NCBI RefSeq assembly: GCF_012849055.1 | Contig: NZ_CP051677.1 | Location: 3,053,001 to 3,117,000 of the forward strand | From: Spirosoma rhododendri | GTDB taxonomy: Bacteria; Bacteroidota; Bacteroidia; Cytophagales; Spirosomataceae | Direction of reading: 5' to 3' | DNA length: 64,000 nucleotides | Part shown: in pieces, positions 1 through 10,300 of the stretch | Numbering within the stretch: position 1 is the first letter of the stretch | Layout of the letters: every line of letters starts with the position of its first letter | Translations under genes and position numbers: made by a program | Notes under the pieces: generated by a model | The model's database searches: none | Seen by the model: the letters and a program-made list of their open reading frames with translations, nothing else | What the model was told of the DNA's origin: nothing

Positions 1-346
1 CAACGACGGCTTCAAAACTGCAATCTATCGTATTGATAAACTGATAGAAACGCTGCCGTACTTCGGGAATGTCGTCCGTCGCGTGGAAATAGTAGCCGCC
101 AGCAGCAGCCTTTTTCTGAATGCTGGGAATGTCTGCGTAATACGAGTCAGCGATTACTTCGTTCTGTAACGTGGCTACCTGTGTTCGCAAAGCAGAAAGC
201 GGTTGCCGGAATTTGACCATACCCAGCATAAAACAGGCTGATACGCCTTCCTGACCAATAATCGGGACGCGTTTCTTTCCGTAAAAGGTTGTGTCGCCAG
301 CTTCGTCTAAAAATCGGTGGTTGGTTTGATGAGGGGTAGTGGACAC
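1..346 (-). CDS. DUF3800 domain protein, 3' part beyond the window
   Basis: The frame is open on the minus strand from a GTG at 346, immediately preceded by an in-frame TAA, to the window edge (115 residues seen). No ATG is available, so GTG is the likely start. The N-terminus reads MSTTPHQTNHRF followed by LDEAGDTTFYG, the acidic motif that opens DUF3800 proteins, a family with a predicted RNase H-like fold often found near defence or mobile genes. The rest (GVSACFMLGMVKF, then a helical stretch) also fits the family. The activity is unproven and the C-terminus lies outside the window. Base composition looks slightly more AT-rich than the neighbouring genes. Confidence 0.7.
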   Translation of the reverse strand, partial: MSTTPHQTNHRFLDEAGDTTFYGKKRVPIIGQEGVSACFMLGMVKFRQPLSALRTQVATLQNEVIADSYYADIPSIQKKAAAGGYYFHATDDIPEVRQRFYQFINTIDCSFEAVV

Positions 347-463
347 TTACAGTGAAGTTACGGTTGAACCACTAAACTTAGTCAATTTGACTCAACCACT
401 GTCAACCGGCAAAGGCATGAGTTCCAGCGCGGGCTACGCCGAAGAAAGTATCCAGCAGTGGCG

Positions 464-1788
464 TTAGACCGTCAGCGTTGCTTCCTGCACGACGGTTGGA
501 TTTGGTTTGATAAGAGGTTTTGCTAGCCGGGCTTTACGCAGGTGCCGGACGTGAAACGCGCCGATCCCCAACGCCAACAGACCCTGCAACAGCACCGCGT
601 TTTGCACACCAATATGTTCGGAAACCGTTCCGATCAGCAGGCTCCCGATTGGCTGCATCCCGGCGTTGGCCATCACAAACAGGCTGATAACCCGGCCCTC
701 ATTATTGGATTCGACTGCGTTTGCAGCAGTGTATTGGTGATGGTTATCTGCGACATCATGCCGAACGCTCCCACGGCAATCAGTGCCAACGCAACCGGAT
801 ACCAGGGCGCGTGCGAGAACAGAATCAGGCCTGTACCGAAAATAAAGGTGTTGACCGCCAGTACGTTGTTCAAGTTTGTGCCGGGTTTCAACGATGCCAG
901 GTAAAGCGCTCCAATGAACGCCCCCAGGCCGATCGCACTATCGATCAAACCAAACGTTGAGGCTGTGCCGTGGAAGATGTCTTTGGCGTAAACGGGCATC
1001 AGCGTCGTAAACGGCAGTACCAGCAGGCTTGTCAGGGCCAGTCGGGTCAGGATGAACCGGATTGACTCGGTGTGTTTTGCATACGAAAACCCCTCGACCA
1101 GTTCGCCCAAAATGTTTTTTGGGTGGGGGCGGGGCGAAAATGCCGGTAGCTTAATCAGCAGCAGCGAACCAATGACGGCGATAAAGCTGACGGCGTTCAG
1201 GCCGAAACAAACCATTTCTCCCCAGCGCTCGATCACCAGTCCGGCCAAGGCGGGACCAATCAGCTTCGACAGATTCACCATCGACGAGTTCAGCGCTACG
1301 GCGTTGGAAAGGTCAGCCTTATCATTGACCAGATCATACACCAGTGACTGCCGGGCGGGTACGTCGAAACCGTTGATAAGCCCCAGCACTACACTCAGGC
1401 CAATGATCGTCCAGACAGCGTCGGCCTGAAAATATACGACCGCCGTGAGTAGTATGGCCTGTACCATCGACAGTACCTGCGTCAGCAGCAGGACTTTGTA
1501 GCGGTCGTACCGGTCGGAAACGACACCACCAACGGAGGTAAGCAGAGCGGAGGGAAACAGCGTGGCAAAGACGCTGATGCCCAGCATGAATTTGGAGTGA
1601 GTGGTCGAGTAAATGACCCAGCTGACGGCGGTTTTCTGCATCCAGGTTCCCAGGAGTGAGAGGGATTGCCCGGCAAAGTAGAGTCGGTAATTGCGGCTAC
1701 CGAAGGCCCGGAAAGTTTGACTGTTCAATGACTGTGTGTATTCAGTTTTAGGTGGTTGTATTCCGTTCTCTTTCGTCTCAATCAACAT
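464..1788 (-). pseudogene. MFS exporter (EntS-like, MFS_3), broken by a one-base frameshift
   Basis: Two frames join into one 441-residue transporter. The N-terminal part covers 1788-673 and has about ten hydrophobic segments, with the loop motif SDRYDRYKVLL between helices 2 and 3. The C-terminal part, 676-464, supplies the last two helices. The break lies near 696-698. The minus strand reads ATGAGGGCCGGG; one more G would give NPIMRGRVISLFVMANAGMQ, the normal family sequence. Restored, this is a drug or siderophore-type exporter of the inner membrane. Its start overlaps the marR stop by 11 bases, so the two are co-transcribed and the exporter is probably the regulator's target. Whether the lesion is real or a homopolymer sequencing error cannot be decided here. 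Confidence 0.85.
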
Positions 1789-2215
1789 CGAGTAGCCGGT
1801 TCAACGGCCCAAGCGCCCGGCGCAGCAACGCCTGATCGTCGGCGGAGCAGGTCTTCTGAATGGCGTCGGCCAGCCATTCGTCGCGTTCATGCCGGGTGGT
1901 ATCCAGAAACAGCTTACCGGCATCCGACAGCGAAATACCGACCGACCGCCGGTCGGTTTCCAGCGGCTGCCGGACGATGTAGCCCAACTCATCCAGGTGA
2001 TTTAAAATCTGTGACATCGACTGCGAGGTAACCTTTTCACGCTTTGCCAGGTCGCCCGGCAGCAGCATTGGGTGTTCATCGAGCAGTTTGATTACACTCC
2101 GCTCCGTCATCGACAGCGGGCTACGACCGGAGGAATGACTACGGAGTTTTTTGGTCAATCGCGATACAACCGTTCGCAGGTCGGAAGCCAGATTGGTGTC
2201 GTCGAGGGATGTCAT
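1778..2215 (-). CDS. MarR-family transcriptional regulator
   Basis: A 145-residue protein of typical MarR length. The winged-helix region runs from about residue 35 to 100: LSMTERSVIKLLDEHP, then LAKREKVTSQSMSQILNHL as the recognition helix and TDRRSVGISLSDAG as the wing with its conserved D-R-R. Flanking N- and C-terminal helices would form the dimer interface. MarR proteins usually repress their own operon and a neighbouring exporter until a phenolic or lipophilic ligand binds. The overlap with the downstream MFS gene supports this. A partial palindrome centred on TTACGTAA lies just upstream at 2225-2242 and is a candidate operator. Confidence 0.9.
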   Translation of the reverse strand: MTSLDDTNLASDLRTVVSRLTKKLRSHSSGRSPLSMTERSVIKLLDEHPMLLPGDLAKREKVTSQSMSQILNHLDELGYIVRQPLETDRRSVGISLSDAGKLFLDTTRHERDEWLADAIQKTCSADDQALLRRALGPLNRLLDVD

Positions 2216-2224
2216 GGTTGCTCG

Positions 2225-2242
2225 GTAAATTACGTAAGCTAC
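2225..2242. promoter_or_regulatory. Candidate MarR operator palindrome
   Basis: GTAAATTACGTAAGCTAC is a palindrome with two mismatched base pairs around a perfect TTACGTAA core. It starts ten bases upstream of the marR start codon, where an autoregulatory MarR dimer would be expected to bind. Position and symmetry are seen; binding is inferred. Confidence 0.4.
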
Positions 2243-2475
2243 TTTACTAATAAGACAACAGGTAAACGGGATTAGTTGCGGACTTTCGGACTTTTTTCGA
2301 AGAAGATTTCGCCCTGACGGGGAGGGTAATCCGGCGTTCCGATTAGGGTGCTTTAAACCCTTTTTAATTTATCACTGTCGAAATTCCATACATCTGTAAA
2401 CGATTGGTATATTGGCCTGGTCGACTAGTGGTCGGCGTTACCAGTCTACCTATCAATACAACCTTTACACACTGC

Positions 2476-5400
2476 ATGATGCTCTCTCTACGGAAACCTG
2501 CCTGGCGGCTGACGCGCCAATGGACAGGATTGTTGTGGCTGTTGCTGCTGGCTCAGATCAGCCGGGCGCAGACCCCCATCACCGGGACGGTTACCGACGC
2601 GGCCAACGGTGAAAAACTGGCCGGAACTACCGTTCAGGTCAAAGGGACCAACGTTGGCGCGACAACCAACGCCGACGGACGATACCAGCTCACGCTACCG
2701 GCGGGTGGCACGACGCTGGTTTTTTCGTTTATCGGCTACCAGCCCACCGAAGTCGCCGTGGGAAATCGCAGCGTGGTCGACGTAAAGCTGACCTCGACGG
2801 ATAACGCGCTGAGTGAGGTGGTCGTGGTCGGCTACGGGGTGCAGAACCGGCGCGACGTTACGACGGCTATCGGGTCGGTGCGGGCGAAGGACCTGGCCAA
2901 CCAACCGGTGCCGAGCTTTGATCAGGCGCTGGCGGCCAAGATTGCCGGGGTGCAGGTGACGCAGACATCGGGGGCACCCGGTGCGGCCCTGTCGGTGCGG
3001 GTGCGCGGTACGGGGTCGATCAGCGCTGGTAACGACCCGTTGTACGTAATCGACGGGATTCCGCTTTCGCGCGACACCAAATACGCGACGGGCAGCACCA
3101 ACACGCAGTTTCCCGACAACCCGATCAACGTACTGAGCACCATCAACACCGACGATATTGAAAGCATCGAGGTGCTGAAAGATGCGTCGGCGGCTGCGAT
3201 TTACGGGTCGCGCGGCTCCAACGGAGTGGTGCTGCTGACGACCAAGCGAGGCCGCGACGGCAAGACAACCGTCAACTACGATTCGTACGTGGGGATGCAG
3301 CAGGTGTCGAAAAAGATCGACATGCTCAACGCCTACGAGTACGCGCAGATCGCTTACGAAGCCAAAAACAACGCCTACCTCGACCGCAACGCGACGGGTA
3401 AAGCGACTGATGCCAACGACGTTCGCAACCGGGGGGTAGGGGCACCGAGTACGCTGATTCCGCCCGAAATCGTACCGTACCTGAGCGGACAGACCGGGTT
3501 GACTGATACCGACTGGCAGGACGCTATTTTCCGTACGGCTCCCATTCAGAACCACACCCTGTCGGTGTCGGGCGGAACGGATAAGCTGCGATTCTACGTG
3601 TCGGGTAACTACCTCAATCAGCGCGGGGTGGTTATCGCGTCGGGCTACAAGCGCTACGGCCTGCGGGCCAACGTCGAGGTGAAAACCGGGCGGCTGACAG
3701 TGGGGGCCAACCTCAACCCAACCTACGGCTACCATGATCTGGTGAAAGCCGAAGGGCCGTATCTGGGCGAAGGCGTGGTCGGGCTGGCGCTGCAAATGCA
3801 GCCGATCTGGCCGGTCAATAACGCCGATGGCTCGTATAACTTCGGGTCCAACGGCTGGGGTTACGGCGCCACGTCGATTCTTAACCCGGTCGCAATTGCC
3901 AATCAGGTGTCCGACAAGCTGAGTCAGATTCGGCTGCTGGGCAACACCTACGCGCAGTACGAAATCATCGACGGGCTGACGTACCGGCTCAACCTTGGTA
4001 CCGACATCAACAGCTTTCAGCGCGACTACTACCGCCCGTCGACGCTCGAAATCCGCGATCGGAAAGGCGCATCGACGCCAACGGGTTTTTCGCGGGCGCA
4101 GAACTTCGTCAACTGGCTGGTCGAGAATACGCTGAACTACAGCAAGTCGTTCGGCCCACACGCAATTTCAGCACTGGCGGGGTTCACGGCGCAGAAAGAT
4201 CGGCGCGTCGCCAACGAACTAACGGCCACCAACTTCCCCAACGACCTGGTCTACACGCTCAATGCCGGGCAGGTGTCGTCGGGCAGTTCCGACGTGCAGG
4301 AGTGGTCGCTGCTGTCATACCTGGGGCGCGTGCAATACGATTACGCGGGCAAATACCTGCTGTCGGGTGCGATCCGGGCCGATGGATCGTCGCGGTTCGG
4401 GCGTAACAACCGCTGGGGGTACTTCCCCTCGGTGTCGGCGGGCTGGAACATTTCGCAGGAATCGTTTCTGAAGTCGTCGACCTGGGTGAGCGACCTCAAA
4501 TTGCGGGCGAGCTACGGCCTGACGGGTAATTTCCAGATTCCCAACTACGGCTCGATCAGCCTGCTCAATTACCAGAACTACATCCTCGGGTCCGAAGTGC
4601 TCGTCAGCGGACTGGCACCGGGTAACTCGGCCAACGACCGGCTGCGGTGGGAAAAAACGGCTATGCTCGACGTCGGGTTTGATTTGAGCCTGTGGCGCAA
4701 CCGGCTGAGCCTGACCGTCGATTACTACAACGCCAACACCTCGGACCTGCTGTTGAACGTGCCGGTGCCGCGCACGTCGGGTTTCAGCACCGAATTGCAG
4801 AATATCGGTAAGGTGAACAACAAGGGTATCGAAGTGACGCTCGGCACGCAGCAGACCTTCGGCCGGGTGACGTGGAACGGAAGTCTGAACTTCGCCAGCA
4901 ACCGCAACCGCGTCGTTGCGCTGGGACCCTCCGGCGATCCGATCATCGTGGCCGGTGGGGTAGCTGGTGCGCAGTTCATCACGCAGATTGGCCGGCCGAT
5001 TGGCGAATACTACACGATGATCTACGACGGGGTGTTTAAAAATCAGGCTGAGATCGACGCATACCCGCACGTATCGACCACCCGCCCCGGCGACTTCCGG
5101 TTTATCGACAACGACGGCAACGGCACCATCGACTTCAGCCGTGACCGGGCCATTACGGGCAGCTATTTTCCGAAGTACACGTTCGGATTCAACAGCAGCC
5201 TCAGCTACGCGGGCTTCGACCTGAACGTCGCGGTGCAGGGGGTGCAGGGCCACAAAATTCTGAACCTGATCCGGCGCTACATCTACAACATGGAAGGCAA
5301 CGGCAACCTGTTTCAGGGCGCAATGGACCGCTGGCAGTCGGCGGACAATCCGGGCAACGGACTGGTGAACCGGGCCAACCGGCTGGCGTCGGGCTCCAAC

Positions 5401-5676
5401 GGTGAAATCTCAACCTGGCATATCGAAGACGGCTCGTACGTCCGCATCCGTACGCTGACCCTCGGCTACACCATTCCGTCGGCGCTGGCGCAGCGGCTGC
5501 GGCTGAACCGGGCGCGGCTGTACGTGACGGCGCAGAATCCGTTTACGTTCACCAAATACCTCGGCTACAACCCCGAAGTCAACAGCCGCCCCGACAGTGC
5601 GCTGTCGTCGGGCGAAGACTACGGCACCTACCCGCTGTCCCGCACCACCTCCGTCGGTCTCAACCTCTCGTTCTAA
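2476..5676 (+). CDS. SusC/RagA-family TonB-linked outer-membrane receptor (pair 1)
   Basis: The start chosen at 2476 begins a signal peptide (MMLSLRKPAWRLTRQWTGLL, cleaved after QISRAQ); an upstream in-frame ATG at 2404 would put 24 non-signal residues in front. The mature protein of about 1030 residues opens with a carboxypeptidase-regulatory-like domain (ITGTVTDAANGEKLAGTTVQV to about residue 90). A TonB plug follows with the SusC signature DPLYVIDGIPL and then the 22-strand barrel. Its role is energy-dependent import of a ligand captured by the SusD lipoprotein encoded 12 bases downstream. No glycoside hydrolase, sulfatase or peptidase is coupled to this pair, so the substrate cannot be named from context. 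The gene is intact. Confidence 0.93.
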   Translation: MMLSLRKPAWRLTRQWTGLLWLLLLAQISRAQTPITGTVTDAANGEKLAGTTVQVKGTNVGATTNADGRYQLTLPAGGTTLVFSFIGYQPTEVAVGNRSVVDVKLTSTDNALSEVVVVGYGVQNRRDVTTAIGSVRAKDLANQPVPSFDQALAAKIAGVQVTQTSGAPGAALSVRVRGTGSISAGNDPLYVIDGIPLSRDTKYATGSTNTQFPDNPINVLSTINTDDIESIEVLKDASAAAIYGSRGSNGVVLLTTKRGRDGKTTVNYDSYVGMQQVSKKIDMLNAYEYAQIAYEAKNNAYLDRNATGKATDANDVRNRGVGAPSTLIPPEIVPYLSGQTGLTDTDWQDAIFRTAPIQNHTLSVSGGTDKLRFYVSGNYLNQRGVVIASGYKRYGLRANVEVKTGRLTVGANLNPTYGYHDLVKAEGPYLGEGVVGLALQMQPIWPVNNADGSYNFGSNGWGYGATSILNPVAIANQVSDKLSQIRLLGNTYAQYEIIDGLTYRLNLGTDINSFQRDYYRPSTLEIRDRKGASTPTGFSRAQNFVNWLVENTLNYSKSFGPHAISALAGFTAQKDRRVANELTATNFPNDLVYTLNAGQVSSGSSDVQEWSLLSYLGRVQYDYAGKYLLSGAIRADGSSRFGRNNRWGYFPSVSAGWNISQESFLKSSTWVSDLKLRASYGLTGNFQIPNYGSISLLNYQNYILGSEVLVSGLAPGNSANDRLRWEKTAMLDVGFDLSLWRNRLSLTVDYYNANTSDLLLNVPVPRTSGFSTELQNIGKVNNKGIEVTLGTQQTFGRVTWNGSLNFASNRNRVVALGPSGDPIIVAGGVAGAQFITQIGRPIGEYYTMIYDGVFKNQAEIDAYPHVSTTRPGDFRFIDNDGNGTIDFSRDRAITGSYFPKYTFGFNSSLSYAGFDLNVAVQGVQGHKILNLIRRYIYNMEGNGNLFQGAMDRWQSADNPGNGLVNRANRLASGSNGEISTWHIEDGSYVRIRTLTLGYTIPSALAQRLRLNRARLYVTAQNPFTFTKYLGYNPEVNSRPDSALSSGEDYGTYPLSRTTSVGLNLSF

Positions 5677-5688
5677 CCCGCCAACGCC

Positions 5689-7086
5689 ATGAAAACGAAG
5701 ATTATTCGCTCATTCTGTCATTCCGTCATTCTGTCATTGGTGCTCTCCGCCTGCCGCAGCGATTTTCTCGATCTGCAACCGCAGTCGCAGCCCAACGTCG
5801 ATAACTTCTACAAAACGGCCAGCGATTTCAACTACGCCGTCAACGGAGCTTACGACGCGCTGCAAAGCCCGAATCAGTACGGTGGCGACTACAACACGGT
5901 GATTGAAACGCGCAGCGACAACGTGCTCGACAACGACCCATCGTCGGGGTCGGGGCTGCGCTACAACATCGACCGGTTTATCGAGCCGACGACCAACACT
6001 GTGCTGCGCGATACCTGGGGGAGCCTGTATACCGGCATCAACCGCTGCAACCAGATTCTCGACAAAATCGACGCCGTGTCGATGGACGCGACGCTGAAAG
6101 CCCGCTACAAGGGCGAAGCGCAGTTTATCCGGGCGCTGTCGTATTTCAACCTGGTACGGCTGTGGGGTAAAGTGCCCCTCGTACTAACGGCCGGATCGAC
6201 CACGGAAGCCCGGTCGTACACGCGCAATGAAGTCGCCGATATCTACGCAGCCATCGAAAAAGATTTGACGGCGGCTATTGCCGGGCTACCGGTCAGCTAC
6301 ACGGGTAGCGACGTCGGGCGGGCAACGTCGGGCGCGGCACGCGGGCTGCTGGGTAAGGTGTACGTGACCGAGAAAAAGTACGACCTCGCCGTCTCGACCC
6401 TGCGCGACCTCGCCACCGGCACCACCTACCAACTGCTGCCGAACATCGCCGACGTGTTTTCGGTGACTAACAAAAACAACGCGGAACTGCTGTTTTCGGT
6501 AAAGTACCGGAAGGGTGGCCTGCTGGGCGAAGGGCACGGGTCGTGGTTCGGTACGAGCATCGGCGACAACATCGAACCGTCGCTGCGGGCTGCTTATTCA
6601 TCCAACGACAAACGGCTGCCGCTGACGGTGCAGGTGCCCGTTCCGACGAGTATCAACGCCGTGCCGCGCAAGTTTTACGACGAACTTTCCTCAACCAACG
6701 ACGTGGGTAACGACTTCCCGGTGCTGCGCTTCGCCGACGTGCTGCTGCTCTATGCCGAAGCCCTGAATCAGGTCGGCTACCAGGCGAGTGGCGACGCGTT
6801 TACGGCCCTGAACCGGGTCCGGACGCGGGCGGGTGTCGCGGCTTACACGAGCGCGCAGCTGGCGACGAAAGAAGCGTTCCAGACGGCCGTCATTGCCGAG
6901 CGTAGGTTGGAGCTGGCCCTCGAAAGCGACCGCTGGTTCGACCTGATCCGTACGGGTACAGCCGTCGACGCGATCAAAGTGACGGGAATCACGATGCCCA
7001 GCTACCGGGTGCTGTACCCCATCCCGCAGTCGGAAATCGACGTGTATAACAACCCGACGACGTTCCCGCAGAATCAGGGGTATTGA
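5689..7086 (+). CDS. SusD/RagB-family surface lipoprotein (pair 1)
   Basis: A 465-residue lipoprotein with a type II signal peptide ending LVLSAC, so the cysteine near residue 22 is the lipidation site. SusD hallmarks are the N-terminal FLDLQPQSQPNVDNFYKTASDF, the RFIRALSYFNLVRLWG-type helix (here QFIRALSYFNLVRLWGKVPL) and the C-terminal ERRLELALESDRWFDLIRTG. The protein should sit on the cell surface as the lid of the SusC encoded 12 bases upstream. It is a little shorter than the usual 500-550 residues, mostly through a short segment in the ligand-binding half. A strong terminator hairpin follows at 7171. Confidence 0.92.
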   Translation: MKTKIIRSFCHSVILSLVLSACRSDFLDLQPQSQPNVDNFYKTASDFNYAVNGAYDALQSPNQYGGDYNTVIETRSDNVLDNDPSSGSGLRYNIDRFIEPTTNTVLRDTWGSLYTGINRCNQILDKIDAVSMDATLKARYKGEAQFIRALSYFNLVRLWGKVPLVLTAGSTTEARSYTRNEVADIYAAIEKDLTAAIAGLPVSYTGSDVGRATSGAARGLLGKVYVTEKKYDLAVSTLRDLATGTTYQLLPNIADVFSVTNKNNAELLFSVKYRKGGLLGEGHGSWFGTSIGDNIEPSLRAAYSSNDKRLPLTVQVPVPTSINAVPRKFYDELSSTNDVGNDFPVLRFADVLLLYAEALNQVGYQASGDAFTALNRVRTRAGVAAYTSAQLATKEAFQTAVIAERRLELALESDRWFDLIRTGTAVDAIKVTGITMPSYRVLYPIPQSEIDVYNNPTTFPQNQGY

Positions 7087-7170
7087 GTTGGCGGGGGCAA
7101 GGTTTACCAATTTGTTACCCCCGCATACAGTCATTTGTTTGTTCGTTAACTGCGAATGCATCTGATTTCG

Positions 7171-7209
7171 ATAGCCGTTGCCGCCAGTGCGTGCAACGGC
7201 TATTTTTTT
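7171..7209 (+). terminator. Rho-independent terminator after SusC/SusD pair 1
   Basis: Perfect 11-bp stem ATAGCCGTTGC/GCAACGGCTAT with an 11-base loop, followed directly by seven T. It lies 85 bases after the susD stop and separates pair 1 from pair 2. Confidence 0.85.
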
Positions 7210-7314
7210 GCCCGCGCTGCAAAAGCGACTCGTGTTAATCTTACGTGAATTTTTAGCTATTTATATTCATAAACGATTGATAAACAGATAGGTATAGTCC
7301 GGGGTTGTGGCCGA

Positions 7315-7322
7315 TATTTTTG
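7315..7322 (+). promoter_or_regulatory. Candidate -7 box for SusC/SusD pair 2
   Basis: TATTTTTG fits the Bacteroidota -7 consensus TAnnTTTG and lies 31 bases before the start codon at 7353. I found no convincing TTG at the usual 19-21 bases upstream, so the call is weak. Upstream of both SusC genes there is a shared word TAAACGATTG (around 2397 and 7270) that could be a common control site. Confidence 0.35.
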
Positions 7323-7352
7323 CGGGCAAATGCATACTAACCTGCACTCCGT

Positions 7353-10300
7353 ATGAAGTTAACTCTCCTCTCATCACGAACCATCAGCCGCTTTCGCACC
7401 CTGTCGGGAGCCCTGCTGCTGGTTTGTCTGGCCACCCTGTCGGCTTTGGCGCAGACAGTTACCGGACGCGTAACGTCGGCCGACGATCAGCAGCCGCTGC
7501 CGGGCGTTTCGATTCTGGTACAGGGCAGCACCGTCGGGACTACCACCCGCGAAGACGGTACGTACAGCCTGAACGTAAGCAACCCGTCGGGGGCTACGCT
7601 GACGTTCTCGTTTATCGGTTACGATAACCAAAGTATAGCGGTTGGTAACCGCTCAACCATCAATGTAGCCCTGAAAGCGGGGACAGCCAACCTGAACGAA
7701 GTCGTCGTGACGGCGTTGGGCATCAAGAAAGATATCCGGCAGACGGGTGTCGCGATTCAGACCGTCGACGGTAACCAACTGCTGAAAGCCCGCGAACCGA
7801 ACCCGATCAACTCACTGACGGGTAAAGTCGCCGGTCTGACCATCGGTGCATCGGCTGAACTGCTAGGCCGCCCCAACATCTCGCTGCGCGGAAACACCGA
7901 CGTGCTGTTCGTTGTGGACGGTATTCCCATTACGTCGGATACCTGGAACATCAGCGCTGACGACATCGATACATATACGGTCCTGAAAGGGGCATCGGCG
8001 TCGGCGCTGTACGGCTTCCGGGGTAAAAACGGAGCCATTCTGATTACGACCAAGCGCGGTACCAAAGACAAGCGCGGCTTCTCGGTAGAGGTCAACACGA
8101 GTCAGATGTTCGATCAGGGCTTTCTGGCCATTCCGAAGGTGCAGGATGAATACGGCCCCGGCGACCACGGCGTGTATGCCTTCGGCGACGGCAAAGGTAA
8201 CGGCCTGAACGACGGTGACTACGACATCTGGGGACCAGCCCTGAACGGCCAGTTGATTCCGCAGTACGACAGTCCGGTTATTCCGGGGCAGTCGTTCACG
8301 ACCAAATTCCCGAACGGGGCTACGTTCACCAGCAATCGCCAGCCGACGGCTTTCCTACCGCGTGGCAAAGACAACCTGAGCCGGTTCATTCAGACTGGTA
8401 TGCTGTCGAACAATAATATTTCGGTTGGCGCGCAGGGCGAAAAGTACGATATGCGCTTCTCGACTTCGTACAACTACCAGCGCGGACTGGTGCCGAACAC
8501 GAAGCTGAACGTCGTGAACTTCAACCTCACTGGCGGCTACACGTTCTCGCCGAAGCTGCGGTTCGACGCCAGCATGAACTACAACCGGCAGTTTACGCCT
8601 AACTTCCCCGACGTAAGCTACGGCCCCAACTCGCTGATTTACAACGTTATTGCCTGGGGTGGTGCCGACTGGAACATCGACGACATGAAGCAGATCTGGC
8701 AGCCGGGCAAAGAAGGTTCGCAGCAGATTTACGCCGAATACCAGCGCTACAACAACCCGTGGTTCCTGGCTAAATACTGGCTGCGTGGTCACTACAACAA
8801 CAACCTGTACGGGTACACGTCGCTGAAGTACCAGATTGCCAACAACCTGCAACTGACGGCCAAAACGCAGCTGACGACCTATAACCTGCTCCGCACGGAG
8901 AAATTTCCGTACTCGGCAACGACTTACGGCCGCGAAGAAGCACGGGGCGACTACCGCGAAGATCGCCGGAATATGTTCGACAACATCAATCAGGTGCTGT
9001 TGCAATATAATAAGACGGTCTCGCGCGACCTGACGATCAACGCCCTGGCCGGTGGCGAAGCCCGGATTCTGAATTACAACTCCGACTACGCCAGCACCAA
9101 CTACCTCAACGTGCCGGGCGTGTACAACTTCGCCAACTCGTCGAACCCGGTGATTGCCAACAACTTCACCGCCGATATGCGCGTGTTGTCGGCTTACTAC
9201 TCGGCCGATTTCACCTTCCGCGATATTGTTACGCTGACGACCACGGGCCGGATCGACAAGCTGTCGACGTTGCCGAAGGGTAACAACGCATACTTTTATC
9301 CGTCGGTGGCGCTGAGCACGGTGATCTCCGACTACGTGAAACTGCCCGCCAGCCTGGGTATTTCGTTCCTGAAAGTGCGGGCCAGCTACGCCAACGTAAA
9401 AGACGGTCTGACGCAGTCAACTATCGGCGCAACGCCGGGCGCATCGTTCCCGCTTAGTTACGGCGACAATTACCTGTCGTCGTACGGCGGACCGACCTAC
9501 CAGAACTCGGCTGTCTACACCTTGCCGCTGCTGTACAACAACAAGCCCGGCGCGTACTTTACCAACACGCTCAACAACCCCAACCTGAAGCCGAACTCAA
9601 CTTCGCAGACGGAAATCGGGCTTGACGTGCGGTTCCTGAACAACCGCCTGGCGCTCGACGCGGCTTACTACGTCAGCAACGACGGTCCGCGCATCTTCAC
9701 GCTGCCATCGTCGGAAGCAACGGGCTACACCGGGCGACTGGTTAACGGAATTATGACCCAGAAGAAAGGCGGAGAAATCTCGCTGACGGGTAAGGCGCTC
9801 CGCACCAACAGCGGCTTTAACTGGGACGTAGTCGCCAACTACTCGACCTACACCGAACGGCTCCGCGAAGTGTACCCCGATGGTGGTATCAACACACTGG
9901 CGTCGAACTACTTTGTTAACAACAGCAGCGGCAACCGATTTATCAACGTCGGCGACCGCACGGATGGATTCTACGCTGGCGCATTCGTTCGCACGCCCGA
10001 CGGGCAGTATATCAATGACGCGGGTGGTCGGCCCATCGCAAACCCGGTGGCGCAGTTCCTGGGCTACGTGAACCCGAAATTTGTGTGGGGGATCAACAAC
10101 CGGTTCAGCTACAAAAACCTCACGTTCAGCTTCCAGTTCGACGGTCGCGTGGGTGGTGTCATCGGCGACTACGTCCGGCAGAAAACCTTCCAGGGTGGTC
10201 GTAACATCGAAACCGTGCAGGGCGCACTCGGAACGGCCCGCGTCAACGACGTTCAGGGTGTGAAATCGTACGTGGGTAGTGGTGTGGTGCTGACAAGCGG

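Noticed and set aside
464..1788. Two separate genes (a long and a short transporter)
   Set aside because: The short frame gives the last helices of the same protein; one inserted base joins them exactly.
2695..4161. A 488-codon open frame on the minus strand across SusC 1
   Set aside because: It lies entirely opposite a convincing SusC gene and reads as composition-driven antisense sequence rich in Val, Arg and His.
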